Source: Intoshia linei (taxonomy: Eukaryota; Orthonectida; Rhopaluridae). From it: a DNA stretch of 36,306 nt. The stretch lies in NCBI GenBank assembly GCA_001642005.1, contig LWCA01000261.1, positions 1 through 36,306 on the forward strand, written 5' to 3'. Shown in pieces: positions 24,033 to 34,500 of the stretch; positions within the stretch are counted from its first letter, which is position 1; every line of letters starts with the position of its first letter. Under the pieces are notes generated by a model, which saw only the letters and a list, made by a program, of their open reading frames with translations, was not told the origin of the DNA and ran no database searches. The position numbers were made by a program, and so were the translations under genes.

Positions 24033-24197
24033 TTACATATAAATATTTAATTTAATTTTTACAAAAATATATAAAATACATATTATATTTAAAATGTATT
24101 TTTCCGTGTACCGACGCTCAAAAACATTCAAAATTTGATGGAAACGCTCCCCATACTCGTCTGACCATTTAATGCAATCTTTTGCAAAGTAATCCAT
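24033..24197 (-). pseudogene. Transposon-derived fragment (GERFHQ-type protein)
   Basis: A 54-codon frame containing KWSDEYGERFHQILNVFERR. The (S/F)SDEHGERFHQ...M(E)xRYQG motif is common in uncharacterised, repeat-associated proteins of arthropods and other invertebrates. Only the motif region remains, inside the piggyBac-like element. Confidence 0.5.
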
Positions 24198-24253
24198 CTA
24201 GTCAAGAGGCTCGATACGCATACCTACTAACATGTAAAAAAAACAATCAAAGT

Positions 24254-24396
24254 GTATAAGGCAGTGACTACCAACGTGGAGCGTGCACCAAACAGGTTGG
24301 GCTTTAAAAATTTTAGAAAACAAAATAATTTATTAGTTATCAATTTTTATTAAAATTTACATATATTTTTAGAGGTTGGGAAACACTGGTCTAAGG
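24254..24396. mobile_element. 127-bp hAT MITE nested in the piggyBac-like end
   Basis: The element is 24262-24388, with ends CAGTGACTACCAACG and (reversed) CAGTGTTTCCCAACC. It is flanked by gtataagg (24254-24261) and gtctaagg (24389-24396), an 8-bp duplication with one mismatch. The right duplication lies within the piggyBac-like terminus. Confidence 0.7.
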
Positions 24397-24568
24397 GTTA
24401 ATAAGAATATTAAATTGTACTATTTATTATTTTACAATATTTAATCTGTTTTAAATTTAAATTTGTTGATTTATTATTGAATATGAGAAGGTTAAATTTT
24501 TCTATGTGGCTGAATCAAAATAACCTGGAAACACAGAATAATAATTTTGTAAAAATGTATACCTTATG

Positions 24569-24610
24569 GCAGTGGTGGCCAGCTTAATTAACTCGCGGGC
24601 CACAATGTTT
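24569..24610. repeat. hAT-like terminal sequence
   Basis: cagtggtggccagcttaatt followed by aactcgcgggccaca is a classic hAT end. No partner end or duplication was found nearby. The stretch around it up to about 24840 has no gene. Confidence 0.45.
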
Positions 24611-24964
24611 ATAAAAGTCATTTATGTTGAAATATTTTATAGCTCAACAAAAAATGTAGGCGTATTTTGAATTTACGGTAAAATTTAGTACATTGTATTT
24701 ACGAAAGACGTTCGAAATAGCGATCATCATAATAGCAATAGTTAATAACAGCGACTTCAAAATAGCGACTATTACAAAAACTGTTCCATAATAATAATTT
24801 CGTAGGCCTACGTATCGAGCCTTACCTGAATATCAATATATTAATTACTTGAACTCATGTAACAATTGGGAACAGTCCATCTCATCAAAAATTATTTTTT
24901 GATCCTCCAATTTTAACAATTTATTTATAAAAATAAATTTTTTTACAAATTTAAATGCCAATAC

Positions 24965-25666
24965 CTTGCGTGATGGCTTCACAAACTACGCATTTCTAAT
25001 GTTTTTATAAATACATAAACTTGTAAAAGTACCGTTTTATCGAGACGAACGCAATTCATATATACTCCATTATAAAAATTTAAATTTAAAAGGTTATCCA
25101 ATGTGTGAAATGCGCTATGAAGGAAATTAAAATATTACACGTAATATAACCTGGTCACTATTTTGAATGCTTCCATACAACATATAGCTAAATGTGATTT
25201 TAATGATTAAACAATACTTGAAATTTACCTGAAATTGAACAATTTGTAGTAATTACAGCAGGTATAATGTTGGATAATATCTCTAAGGCTTATATATAAT
25301 TGTCAGTTAAAAAATATACCTTGAATTTTATTTGTGTCAACATTATATTCAATATTCCATTTTTTTGCATGCTGGATAGCCTCATTCAATATCCATTTTA
25401 AATGCTTTTCATTAGTTGTAGAAAAATCTTCTAAAATAAAATAATAGTCGACTGAAATACAAAATTACCTTCAAATGGTATTACTTTTTCCCATAATACG
25501 ATTTTAGCGTATAAAACGCAATGGCCAAATGATTTTGGAAAGTTACATATGGTACACACAGGATATGTAACTTTAGAAGAAAATAAGTCTATTGTACATT
25601 CCAAACAAGCAGTTAAACTGGGAAATATTACTCTCACGCTACCCATTAACCCTTCTGTTCCTCCAT
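24965..25666 (-). CDS. NEDD8-activating enzyme E1 catalytic subunit, C-terminal part
   Basis: UBA3 with NAE1 activates NEDD8 and passes it to UBC12. Exons: 25666-25469, 25430-25320, 25282-25229, 25187-25151, 25114-25021, 24995-24965; all phases agree. The first exon starts at the IDGGTEG motif, followed by GSVRVIFPSLTACLECT (first zinc CxxC), then PVCTIC with the catalytic Cys and FGHCVLYAK. Later exons carry KHLKWILNEAIQHAKKWNI, NIIPAVITTN (family IIPAVASTN), CCMEAFKIVTS, a divergent DNLLNLNFYNGVY segment, and KCVVC (second zinc CxxC). The whole N-terminal adenylation half (Gly-rich ATP loop, Arg residues) is missing upstream, where repeats and an N occur (25855-26785). The C-terminal ubiquitin-like E2-binding domain could not be found. 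A frame reading DQKIIFDEMDCSQLLHEFK to a stop at 24845 may belong to it but does not splice in phase. Confidence 0.85.
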
Positions 25667-25856
25667 CTATATTTGAAAAATATAAGTATTTTTTAATAAT
25701 AATTAAAATAAGTGCGAATGTTTTTTACTTCTGGAAAGCTGTATATAAATACTATTGTGCATTTATATAAACACTAGTGTACATTCATATATGGACCATT
25801 TTAACTTTTGATTGTATTGCACGGCATTATATAATTAGATTTATAATATTATTTAG

Positions 25857-26148
25857 GATTGGACTGTTTTTACTTTATTTTTAATATTATACACACATTC
25901 TGTTTAATAAATTAAAAAAATGGGATAACAATTGTTTTTAAAATTCTTTACACAAATAGTACAATAAAATTAAGATGGAAGAATTCACTTTAAAGTTAAA
26001 AGAAATGTGATATGAAGGTTACATCTGAAACAAGTTTGGGAACCACTCCTTTAAAGAGTTAATAATAGTGAATAGTAGGATTTTAAGTTAGATTTTCAAC
26101 GTGAATTTATTTTTTAGTAAAATAAAAATGTGCCCTTGCAGAGCTAGG
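25857..26148 (+). repeat. Repeat A, truncated copy
   Basis: Direct match to about 312-660 (shared: gtttttactttatt, aaattaaaaaaatgggataaca, ttagattttcaacgtgaattta, gcagagctagg). It stops abruptly at the N at 26149, just where copy 1 continues. Confidence 0.8.
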
Positions 26149-26149
26149 N
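26149..26149. other. Single ambiguous base (N), probable assembly join
   Basis: The only N in the window. Left of it repeat A is cut off at gagctagg; right of it repeat B begins at once. Two genes nearby are each missing a half. Confidence 0.75.
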
Positions 26150-26154
26150 TTTAA

Positions 26155-26785
26155 TGCACAATTTTTTTGAAATTGTAGGATCAATATTTACATTTTCAAT
26201 TTTTGGTTTCAATCGAAATATTTGAAAAATATTGGTTGATAATATATTAAAAATTATTTTTCACCGGGAATGCGTAGATGTCTTGGGTAAAATTTTGTAT
26301 TTATATCAACTGAAATAAGCTCTATCAAAAAAATATATGACTACTAAAATGATTTTTTGATCGTGAAAGTGTCACTTATTCGGATTGAAATTTTTTGTGT
26401 CTGTTAACAGGATACAACTGTACCACCTGTAAATTTTTTAAAATTCTAGGGCTGTTTTCATTAAAAAAAGGGTAATTTGGGGTTTTGGCCCCAATTTGAA
26501 GATATATTTTTTTTAAATTTAAATTTATCATAATATTCATGATTTTAAAATCCGTATCAGAAGATATATTTTTTTAAATTCTCCAACTCGTTTGATTTTC
26601 AAAAAAAAAACAATTGGGGTTTTTCACCCATAAGATGTGAGTTTGGGAGGTTGAAATATATTTTGCTAACACTCCGGAAAAAACTGTAATTGAAATGTGG
26701 ACTTCATAAAATTCTAAGACTGGTATTTATTGAAATAAACGGTAACACACACAGACAACAAAGCATATTATATAAGTAAGGATAT
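26155..26785 (+). repeat. Repeat B, longest forward copy
   Basis: Reference copy for the family, ending in acacacacagacaacaaagc and tatataagtaaggat. Copies at 7465-7760 (reversed), 14085-15140 (inverted pair) and 21105-21727. No open frame of note; internal (gggg)ttttggcccc and gggtttttcaccc blocks recur. Class unknown; the 3' end is reminiscent of non-LTR or helitron-like debris but I cannot assign it. Confidence 0.7.
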
Positions 26786-26822
26786 TAATACATGTATTAT
26801 ATGTAGTAAAAATCTTTAAAAT

Positions 26823-26925
26823 CAGTGTTTCTCAATTAAGGGAGAATCGCACCCTAACGACGCGATTTTTCTATAATGTTAATAAAATTAAATTAAAAAA
26901 AATAAAAAAGATAAGAGTTCGTTAA
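26823..26925. repeat. hAT-like end CAGTGTTTCTCAATT
   Basis: cagtgtttctcaattaaggg has the hAT terminal consensus. No facing end or duplication was identified. Confidence 0.4.
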
Positions 26926-27028
26926 CCCTTCGACTTATGTACTAAAAATTTAGAATATTTTAATATTAAATATAATAAAGTTTTTTACTCTGAATGCAAA
27001 TTTGCAATCAGTTTAGCTGAAGGGTTAA
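26922..27028. mobile_element. 99-bp piggyBac-like MITE
   Basis: TTAA at 26922-26925 and 27025-27028 flank an element that begins CCCTTCGACTTA and ends ...TTTAGCTGAAGGG. The reversed right end, CCCTTCAGCTAA, matches the left in about nine of twelve bases. TTAA duplication plus CCC ends is the piggyBac pattern. Confidence 0.65.
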
Positions 27029-27128
27029 TTATAAATTGGTCTCTAATTTGATAATGAAAACGACTGAGATTACTGTAAATTATAATTGTATGTCAATTGA
27101 TATTAACTACAATTTACTAAAAATATAC

Positions 27129-28344
27129 TTCTTTTTCTATAATCAGTTGTTTGTCAAATTCAGAATTAGAAATTTTGTCAGAGGCCTTCTTTTCAGTCAT
27201 TAATGCTAAAATATCTTTTACTTCAGAAATCTAAATACAGCGGAGATTATTTATAGTGATTCAATTTTAAGTACACAACAAATCAATTGCACTATTCTTA
27301 CTTATTAATATTAATATATAAAGTTACTAGGTTGACTGTTTTGTACTTGGTACAAAAAGCATTTTAGTACAAACTATGTAATTAAAATTTCTGGAACTGT
27401 CAGTTTTCTAAATAGTTACTCCAAATGAATATACAAGCACACATTGTGACAAACTCTTACTTCATATAAATAAGGATTACCTGTTTTTCTGAAGAAACTT
27501 TTTCTTTTGAATTTTTTACAAAATTATACCAATTGATGAGACCACTAATAAAAAAAATACTTCTGGTTTTATCTAAATATTTATTATAACGTCAATAATC
27601 ATGAGCATAAGAAAATGCAGTCCGCGTAACATCAGTGATACTTATTAGTTTGTATATCAAGGAACCCTTTCTATTGTTTCATAAAAGTAGACTACCATAC
27701 GCAGAGCCGTGGAGAACCAACAATGGGACGAGCCAGATGAAAACACATTTATAAAATATCAGTGTTCTGAAAACAGACAATGAGTAGCATTGATATACAA
27801 AGAATGCAAAAATATAATATAAATACTAGGTTGTAGAATGTCTCTAAGTCCAATATGAATTGGAGTGCCAGTATATAAGCAAAATTTATTAAAAAAGTAG
27901 TTTCTGTATAAAAATAAATAAATGTACAATGAAATATACATCAGCGTTTTCTAATATTTAAATACTTTATACCAACTTGGAACGTGTTGCAGACGTCTAT
28001 TATGCAATAACATTTGGAAAACGCTGATGTATACAATATATTACAATCGTTTTTGAACAGTTTGGATGTGTTCAAAGGATTCAATCTAAAAAATATAATT
28101 AATAATAATGCTTATTAATGATTACATCGTCGAATTCAATAAAGACATTGAACAATTTACAGATATCGGTATATAAAGTGCTCCACTTTTTTTTCTACAA
28201 AGTATTTCATTTTAAATGGTAAAAATTTACTGTGCCATTAGTAAAGTCTGTTTTAACGAATTTGATATTAAAATGAACATTAATAAAATCACATAATTCT
28301 TTAATAGGTAGTAATGGGAAAGAAAGTAATTTCTTCTTTGCCAT
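27129..28344 (-). CDS. Kinetochore protein NUF2, N-terminal part
   Basis: NUF2 pairs with NDC80 in the kinetochore complex that binds microtubules. Exons: 28344-28231, 28194-28126, 28085-28045, 27903-27827, 27572-27481, 27230-27129; all phases agree, 165 residues. The start gives KLLSFPLLPIKELCDFIN, matching the LSFP...I opening of the NUF2 calponin-homology domain. Then come LYTDICKLFNVFIEF, the IGLRDILQPN motif (family DFxLxDLxxP), and KTRSIFFISGLINWYNFVK, the (K)R(T)xRxLSxIINFxxFRE helix that is diagnostic of the family. The last exon is the start of the coiled coil (ISEVKDILALM...). The remaining coiled coil, normally about 250 residues, was not found between 27128 and the N at 26149. Introns 1 and 2 are 36 and 40 nt. 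Intron 3 contains a perfect 17-bp inverted repeat. Confidence 0.8.
27935..28033. repeat. Perfect 17-bp inverted repeat, small MITE candidate
   Basis: tatacatcagcgttttc (27935-27951) and gaaaacgctgatgtata (28017-28033) are exact reverse complements around a 65-nt spacer. The CAGCGTTTTC core looks hAT-like. It lies within NUF2 intron 3. Confidence 0.8.
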
Positions 28345-28588
28345 TTTCGTTGATTTGTAGGTATAGAATTGTAATTTACATTTATTATAAATTGACTTTT
28401 TTATGCTAATGAATTTATCGTTATAACATGGTTACTTATGTAATTTATTTACTTATGTACTAAATTAAATTAAATTTGATTAAAATTTGTAAACGATTTA
28501 CCGTAAACCTGCGACGAGTATTATTATGATAAATTTTGTCAAACTTTGCAGAACAAATAAAATACTAATTTTATTATATTTATTTACA

Positions 28589-31500
28589 TTACAATTGAAC
28601 AACATGTGTCAAACTATATAAATCAATAGGACTGCTGGTGTCAATCTAAAAATATAAATTAGTACAGAGATGAAATGTATAATATAATATTATGAAACCT
28701 AACCATGGACCCACCAGAAATGTTTAATTTTAAAATTTATTTAAAAAATCTTTGAGAACCGCTAGTCTACTTTATAAAAAATGTACCTTAATATTTCTAT
28801 TATTCACACTCCTTCTGTATGTCAAAATTGCAAAAGAAACTAACCCAGCACCACCACTTACAATTAAAAGATATGCAATGTATTCTAGGTAAGAAACTAT
28901 GAACACAATTTGAGCCACCATAACTGCAGTTTTGGTATCAATGCAATATCTCTAAATTTATTTAATAAACCAATAAATAAATACTATACCTCTTGTAAAC
29001 TATATATTGGAAAAGCATAATCGCTCAATAATGAATGGTTAATTTTTTCATTTCCACTATTTTTATATTAAAAAAAAAACAAAAAAAAATGTACTTGTAA
29101 AGAACATAATGTGTATTTCGTATCATCAGACTAGCTGTAAATTGCTTTTGACTACACAAGACTTTACCGGTGACCTATAAATGAATATATACCACAATTA
29201 CGAGTCAATTACCGGCTCCAATTTTAACCACGATTCCGTTTTTTCAAAAGGTTTGATACTAGATTTTCTTAAAAATTTGTCTACTTGAGAATATTGAGGT
29301 ATTGAATATACAAATTCTCCCACTAAATAAATTGTATTATAAAAAATTAATAAAGCAATATTTTAAGGAGATATTATGACTATAGGGAAGTGCTTTCCAA
29401 TAGGTAAGTCGGAGATGAATTCTAGATGTGTCGCCAACATTTGACCACTTTGTATTATCGAAAAATGACAAATTTTTTATTAATACATTTGTAATTATAT
29501 GATGCCATTATTTTTATTCGAAAAAAATCGATTTTATAATCAGATTTTAAAATTATAATTTTTTTCATTATCTTATACTGACGTGTAGCGACTATTTTTT
29601 TAATTGAAATGTATGTAGTCAAGAAACTGATTAGAAAGCACTGATAGGGTCGATAAATCATGTAAATGAAGGAATATTACTTTTACACGGCATTAAATTA
29701 AAATTTCCAGTTTTTGTACAACAAAAATTGACATTTGTTTTATCATTAATGTCTCCATTTAAACAATTTTGTTTACAAAAATCTACATTAATACGATTCT
29801 TTAATGGGTTTTGATAAATATTAGGTGAAATTTTCTAAAAAATAACAATATAATAATAAATTTTTTGTTTTTACGTATTGATAAGTGTGAATTCCTCGAA
29901 CTAAAGCAGTTTCATCAAATTGGACAGAAATGGATCTACACAATTCAGGATCAAAAATGTACAAATCTCTAGTTTTATCAACAAATGGATTCCAACCACT
30001 TCCATCTGTTCCATTCAACATGTTACTGTTTTCGCTATTCCAATAATTCAATTGTCTAAATTAAAATAATAACTTAATTAACAAATAATAGTAATTGTCG
30101 TATAGTAAATATAGTATACTAAGTTGACTGTTATGTACTACGTACAAACAGGACTTAAGCTCTGCCGATGGCACATTTTTATTATACTTAAAAAATAAAT
30201 TCACGTTAAAAATGTTACACAGATGTTAGTATACAACGTTACAATGAACAATAATAATCTCATCAATGCATATAAGCGTAAATTTTCCATTTCACCAATA
30301 ACGAATAGCTGCATGCCAACTCACATTTGCAGTGTATGGTATATGTATATTAATAAGCCAAACACTTTACACTTTGTAAATCTACGAATTTGGTCTTAAC
30401 CTAAAAATCATCAAAATGATTGCTATTTTTGCTCCTTTTTTATTGCATTATTTATGTATGTATACGACGGCGGGTGGTTCGTATGACACGAGTTCGGCAC
30501 GTTCGGTACGCTACTGCTGATCTCCAAGCGAACACGAAGCATGTAAGCACAACATGAAGAATGTGTAAGCAGATTACTAATCTATATGAAGATAGTAGTG
30601 CCGCTTCAGAAGAAACTAAGTTCCTAATAACCCTTGGTAATGTTTTTCCGACGTTTAGGCACAAAGTATTATCTACAGCCCGTTTTCTACATTTAATCGA
30701 GTGTGAAAATAATGGCATGTATGCTCCCATTATATCGATTTTCGAAAATGCAGTTAATGATACACACATCATGGAAAATATAGACACGACATCCATACTC
30801 CAGCAGTATGTGAACACACAACACAGGGTTTAAGTACTCGAGCATGTAGCTTATGCCTTAAACATGCTCACATTCCTAGACCCTATGGATAACAACGAGA
30901 TCGAGTACTTGACTTATATCTATTTACCTGACATACTATGCGGTTCGACGTGCTACGGTGAAGGCACTGACATGACGGAAAAGCTTATGAAAGACCGAAA
31001 ACGTATCGAGTTTAATTTCGCTATTGGATGTGAGAGTGGCTATATTTCACTATGGGAAGATTACAAATCTTGGTTAATTTTTCCAACAGTAATGGAAACA
31101 AAATTAAACACGTATAACATAGAGGTGAAGAGGAAATGTGGGTGTGAAATTTTGTTAGAATTTTCAAAGGTGCGTACAGATAATCCGCAACGTGAAAGCG
31201 GCACCACAAGTCCCCTTTACCATGAAAATAAATACTTAGTTTTGAAAACAGTTTTAACATTCTTTAAAGGTGATTTATGTCTATTATTTGACATAAAAAG
31301 AACCCAAGTTATCAAAACTTGAATAAATATGTGGAGCGTTTTGTTGTATGTCTCGGAATTCTAGATCCGAAATTCAAAGTTATAATAAACAATATAATAT
31401 ATAAATATAATATAATATAAATATATAATAAATAAAAACTCAAAATCAAAAATTTAGCCCATTTTTTTAATTTAAAAAATCATAAACTGCATATTTCAAG

Positions 31501-34500
31501 TTAAAGCAGATGAATATAGCAACCACATAAACTCTTTAGAGAGCGAAACAAATCGAAGATTTATGGATTTTAAGTTGATGGAAAAAGAATTCAATTTATT
31601 ATCTTGCCCATTTTCAGTTGACGTTTCAACCGTTCCAGATAATCTTCAACTTGAGCTGATTGTACTTGGTCGCAATATTTCATTACCATTTATACCTCAA
31701 TCTTTTACAAATCCCAATCAAATACGGAAATATTCAGTACATACTGCTAAAAATCATAGAAAACCATACAACAATCGGTTATTTGCATTCTTAGACTCGT
31801 TACAGATACCAAAAAACTTAAAAAAATTAAAAATTGTGGTTTCGATAACATCGAAAAATCTATTCTTCAATTGCTTCGTATGTGTATAGAAAAGAACATA
31901 CCTGTTTCTGGTCGACAGTTACAAGATCAATAATTATCGTTTGCTAAAAAAACGAAATTCATAACTTTAGGGCATCTTAGGGATGATTTCATAACTTTAA
32001 GTCACGAAATGATGTACTTAATAAAAAATTATGCGGTGAGGCTGCCAGCGTAGATAATACCATATGTGAAAATTGGCGAAAAAACCAACAAAATGTTTTT
32101 AAAAGTTATCGTAATGAAGATATTTTTAATACCGATGAAACGAGTTTATACTATAAAGCAACCCCAAGGCATACGTTAGCTTTCAAAAACGAAAAAATTA
32201 GTGGAATCAATATATTTTAATGTTATTACTAGTCAATCTTTGGAAAAGAAAATAATTATATACTATTGGCATTGGAATACAAAGAGACTAAGTGTTGATG
32301 ATTTTTTAGTTCCTATACGGCTTGTGGTACCAGAAAAATTGGTTGAGAATCTGTATTCTTATGCTTTAACATTACTTAAAGGAAAATTCACTGTTAAGAA
32401 TTTGATGATCGCTGCTGCCACATTTAATAGTAGAGAAATTGTTATTGGTACCGCTGTAAAACAATTAGAAAGAGTACCAGCTGATGAGTTGCAAAAGATA
32501 GTTCATTCTGATTGGATGGCTGTGTATGTCAGTTCTTTTGAATGTTCTAAGACTTTATCGACATTGGTCAAATCAGAAGAAAAATATCGAAATTACTGTG
32601 ATAAAACGATATTCGGGAAATTGTTGGCTACTATTTTTTTCACCAAAATGCTGTGTCAAGAAACATAATACTGTAAATGCAATAGTCGCCGCCCAAATAA
32701 ATGAAAGTTTAGTTGATGAGTGTGGTGCTACTGCTGATATGAAAAATTATGTTTCATCGTGCCTGTCTAAATTCTTATGTAATATAAAAAAATTTGTAAA
32801 TCCCGTAGAGAATATAGCATATCAATGGATAGGTTCTGCCGATTCATCACGATAGAGGAGGAACTGGATATGGTCGCAGCTGAATATGTTGGACCGGACA
32901 AATGTACTGTTAATAGTACATTGATCGATTCATTTCCTCCCGATTATATAAGTAATGTATTGACATATTCTGTTCCTAGCGCAGATGGTGAGATAAGAAA
33001 ACACCCATTTTCCGATGACGCAGCGCCAATTTGATTGGAACAGAAAAATTACCACTTTTAATGATTGGAAAATCAAAAAATCCAAGGTGCTTTGCTGAAT
33101 TCGACAAAAATAATTTGCCAATATTGTATAAAAATTATAAAAAAGATTGGATGACTGCGATCTTATTTGAAGAGTGGCTGCACATAATTGATAAAAAATT
33201 TCATAAAGAAAACCGCCAAATACTGTTAGTAATTGACAAATGTACGGGCCATTGTAAAACTTTAATAGAACCACTAGACTCAATAACACTTTTATTTCTT
33301 CCACCTAATACAACTTGTGCTTTACAGCCCATGAATATGGGGATTATCAAAAATATATAACATTCAAGCTAGTTTATATTATATTACAAATTATATAGCA
33401 CCTTGAATAATTATAGGAAACCAAATCCCCGATTGCCGTTCCTTTTTTACCACTCCATACTTCATATCTTTCAGATATTGAATTATTTCGTAAATTTTTC
33501 TAAAAATATTATATATAGAGCCATTCATAGAGCATAATGATTAGGTTAATGAAGATTTTTCGGATGCTCTTAAAGAAGTTTTGATCATTGTGTATACTTT
33601 ATCGTTTTATTTAACCCTTAAAATTATATGAAATTTAAACAATTGTTATGTACTGTTGCTTAACGACTTTAGAGCATCCTATTTAAATGGCTCTAATTAT
33701 AAATTAACCCTTTCACTGTCTGTTTATTCTATACCATACACAGCAATTTCAATTCACACGTCTGTGTATTCTATGATATACACAGCATAATTTTGAAAAA
33801 CTTTATTTTTTTATTTTCATACATTTTCACATAGGTAATTTAAAAATAATACAAGTTTAAATTAAAAAAGAAATTTCAGACGTGTGGTGATGCATCATAA
33901 AATAGTATTAGACAGTGTATAGTACAGACAGTACTATACACTACGAAAAAAGTTCTTAGTTCTTACTAGGACCACAATAGTCAAAAACTGACAAAATTTC
34001 TGACTGAAAAGATTTTAACCGTATTACGGCATATCAACCATAAAATGGGCCTTTGAAAAAAAAATACCATTAGTTACATATATTAAATAGAAATTACATC
34101 AATTAATCCATGAACTTCAGGGTACGTCGTATACATTTGTTTATTTAATTTGACCAATGTTTCATCAGAATATCCCCATATATAATCGTGTATGTTAACG
34201 GTTCTGAAAAGGTTCAATTTGAAAGGGTAATCAAACAACATTTCAATTGAAGATCTCGTATGGCGATCAGTACTGTTTGTTATAGATAATATAGCCTATA
34301 TAAAAAATTGTTATGCATGGATAAAAAATTATACCCCGCCAACTAAATTTATCACAGTAACCAAATCATATTGACTAGCATATGACATTTCTTCATTAAA
34401 ATAGTAGGTATATTTTTCGTTGTAACTGACTGTGCCATTACAATTGTAGCTAATATCAACTTTTTCTTTGTGCTTTCTAAAAAAACAGATTTATCCAGTA

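Larger units (their letters stand above)
23335..24397. mobile_element. piggyBac-like element remnant
   Basis: Bounded by TTAA (23331-23334 and 24398-24401), the piggyBac target site, with short inverted ends CCCTTAGAC at left and GTCTAAGGG at right (9 bp exact). It contains the minus-strand scrap at 24197-24033 and a nested hAT MITE at its right end. No piggyBac transposase is recognisable, and the ends are short, so the class call is tentative. Confidence 0.5.

Noticed and set aside
29455-29661. 68-codon minus frame
   Set aside because: Lies within a MITE in a CD36-like intron.
30452-30817. 121-codon minus frame opposite broken block 1
   Set aside because: Lower-quality text than the plus-strand frames; treated as a shadow.
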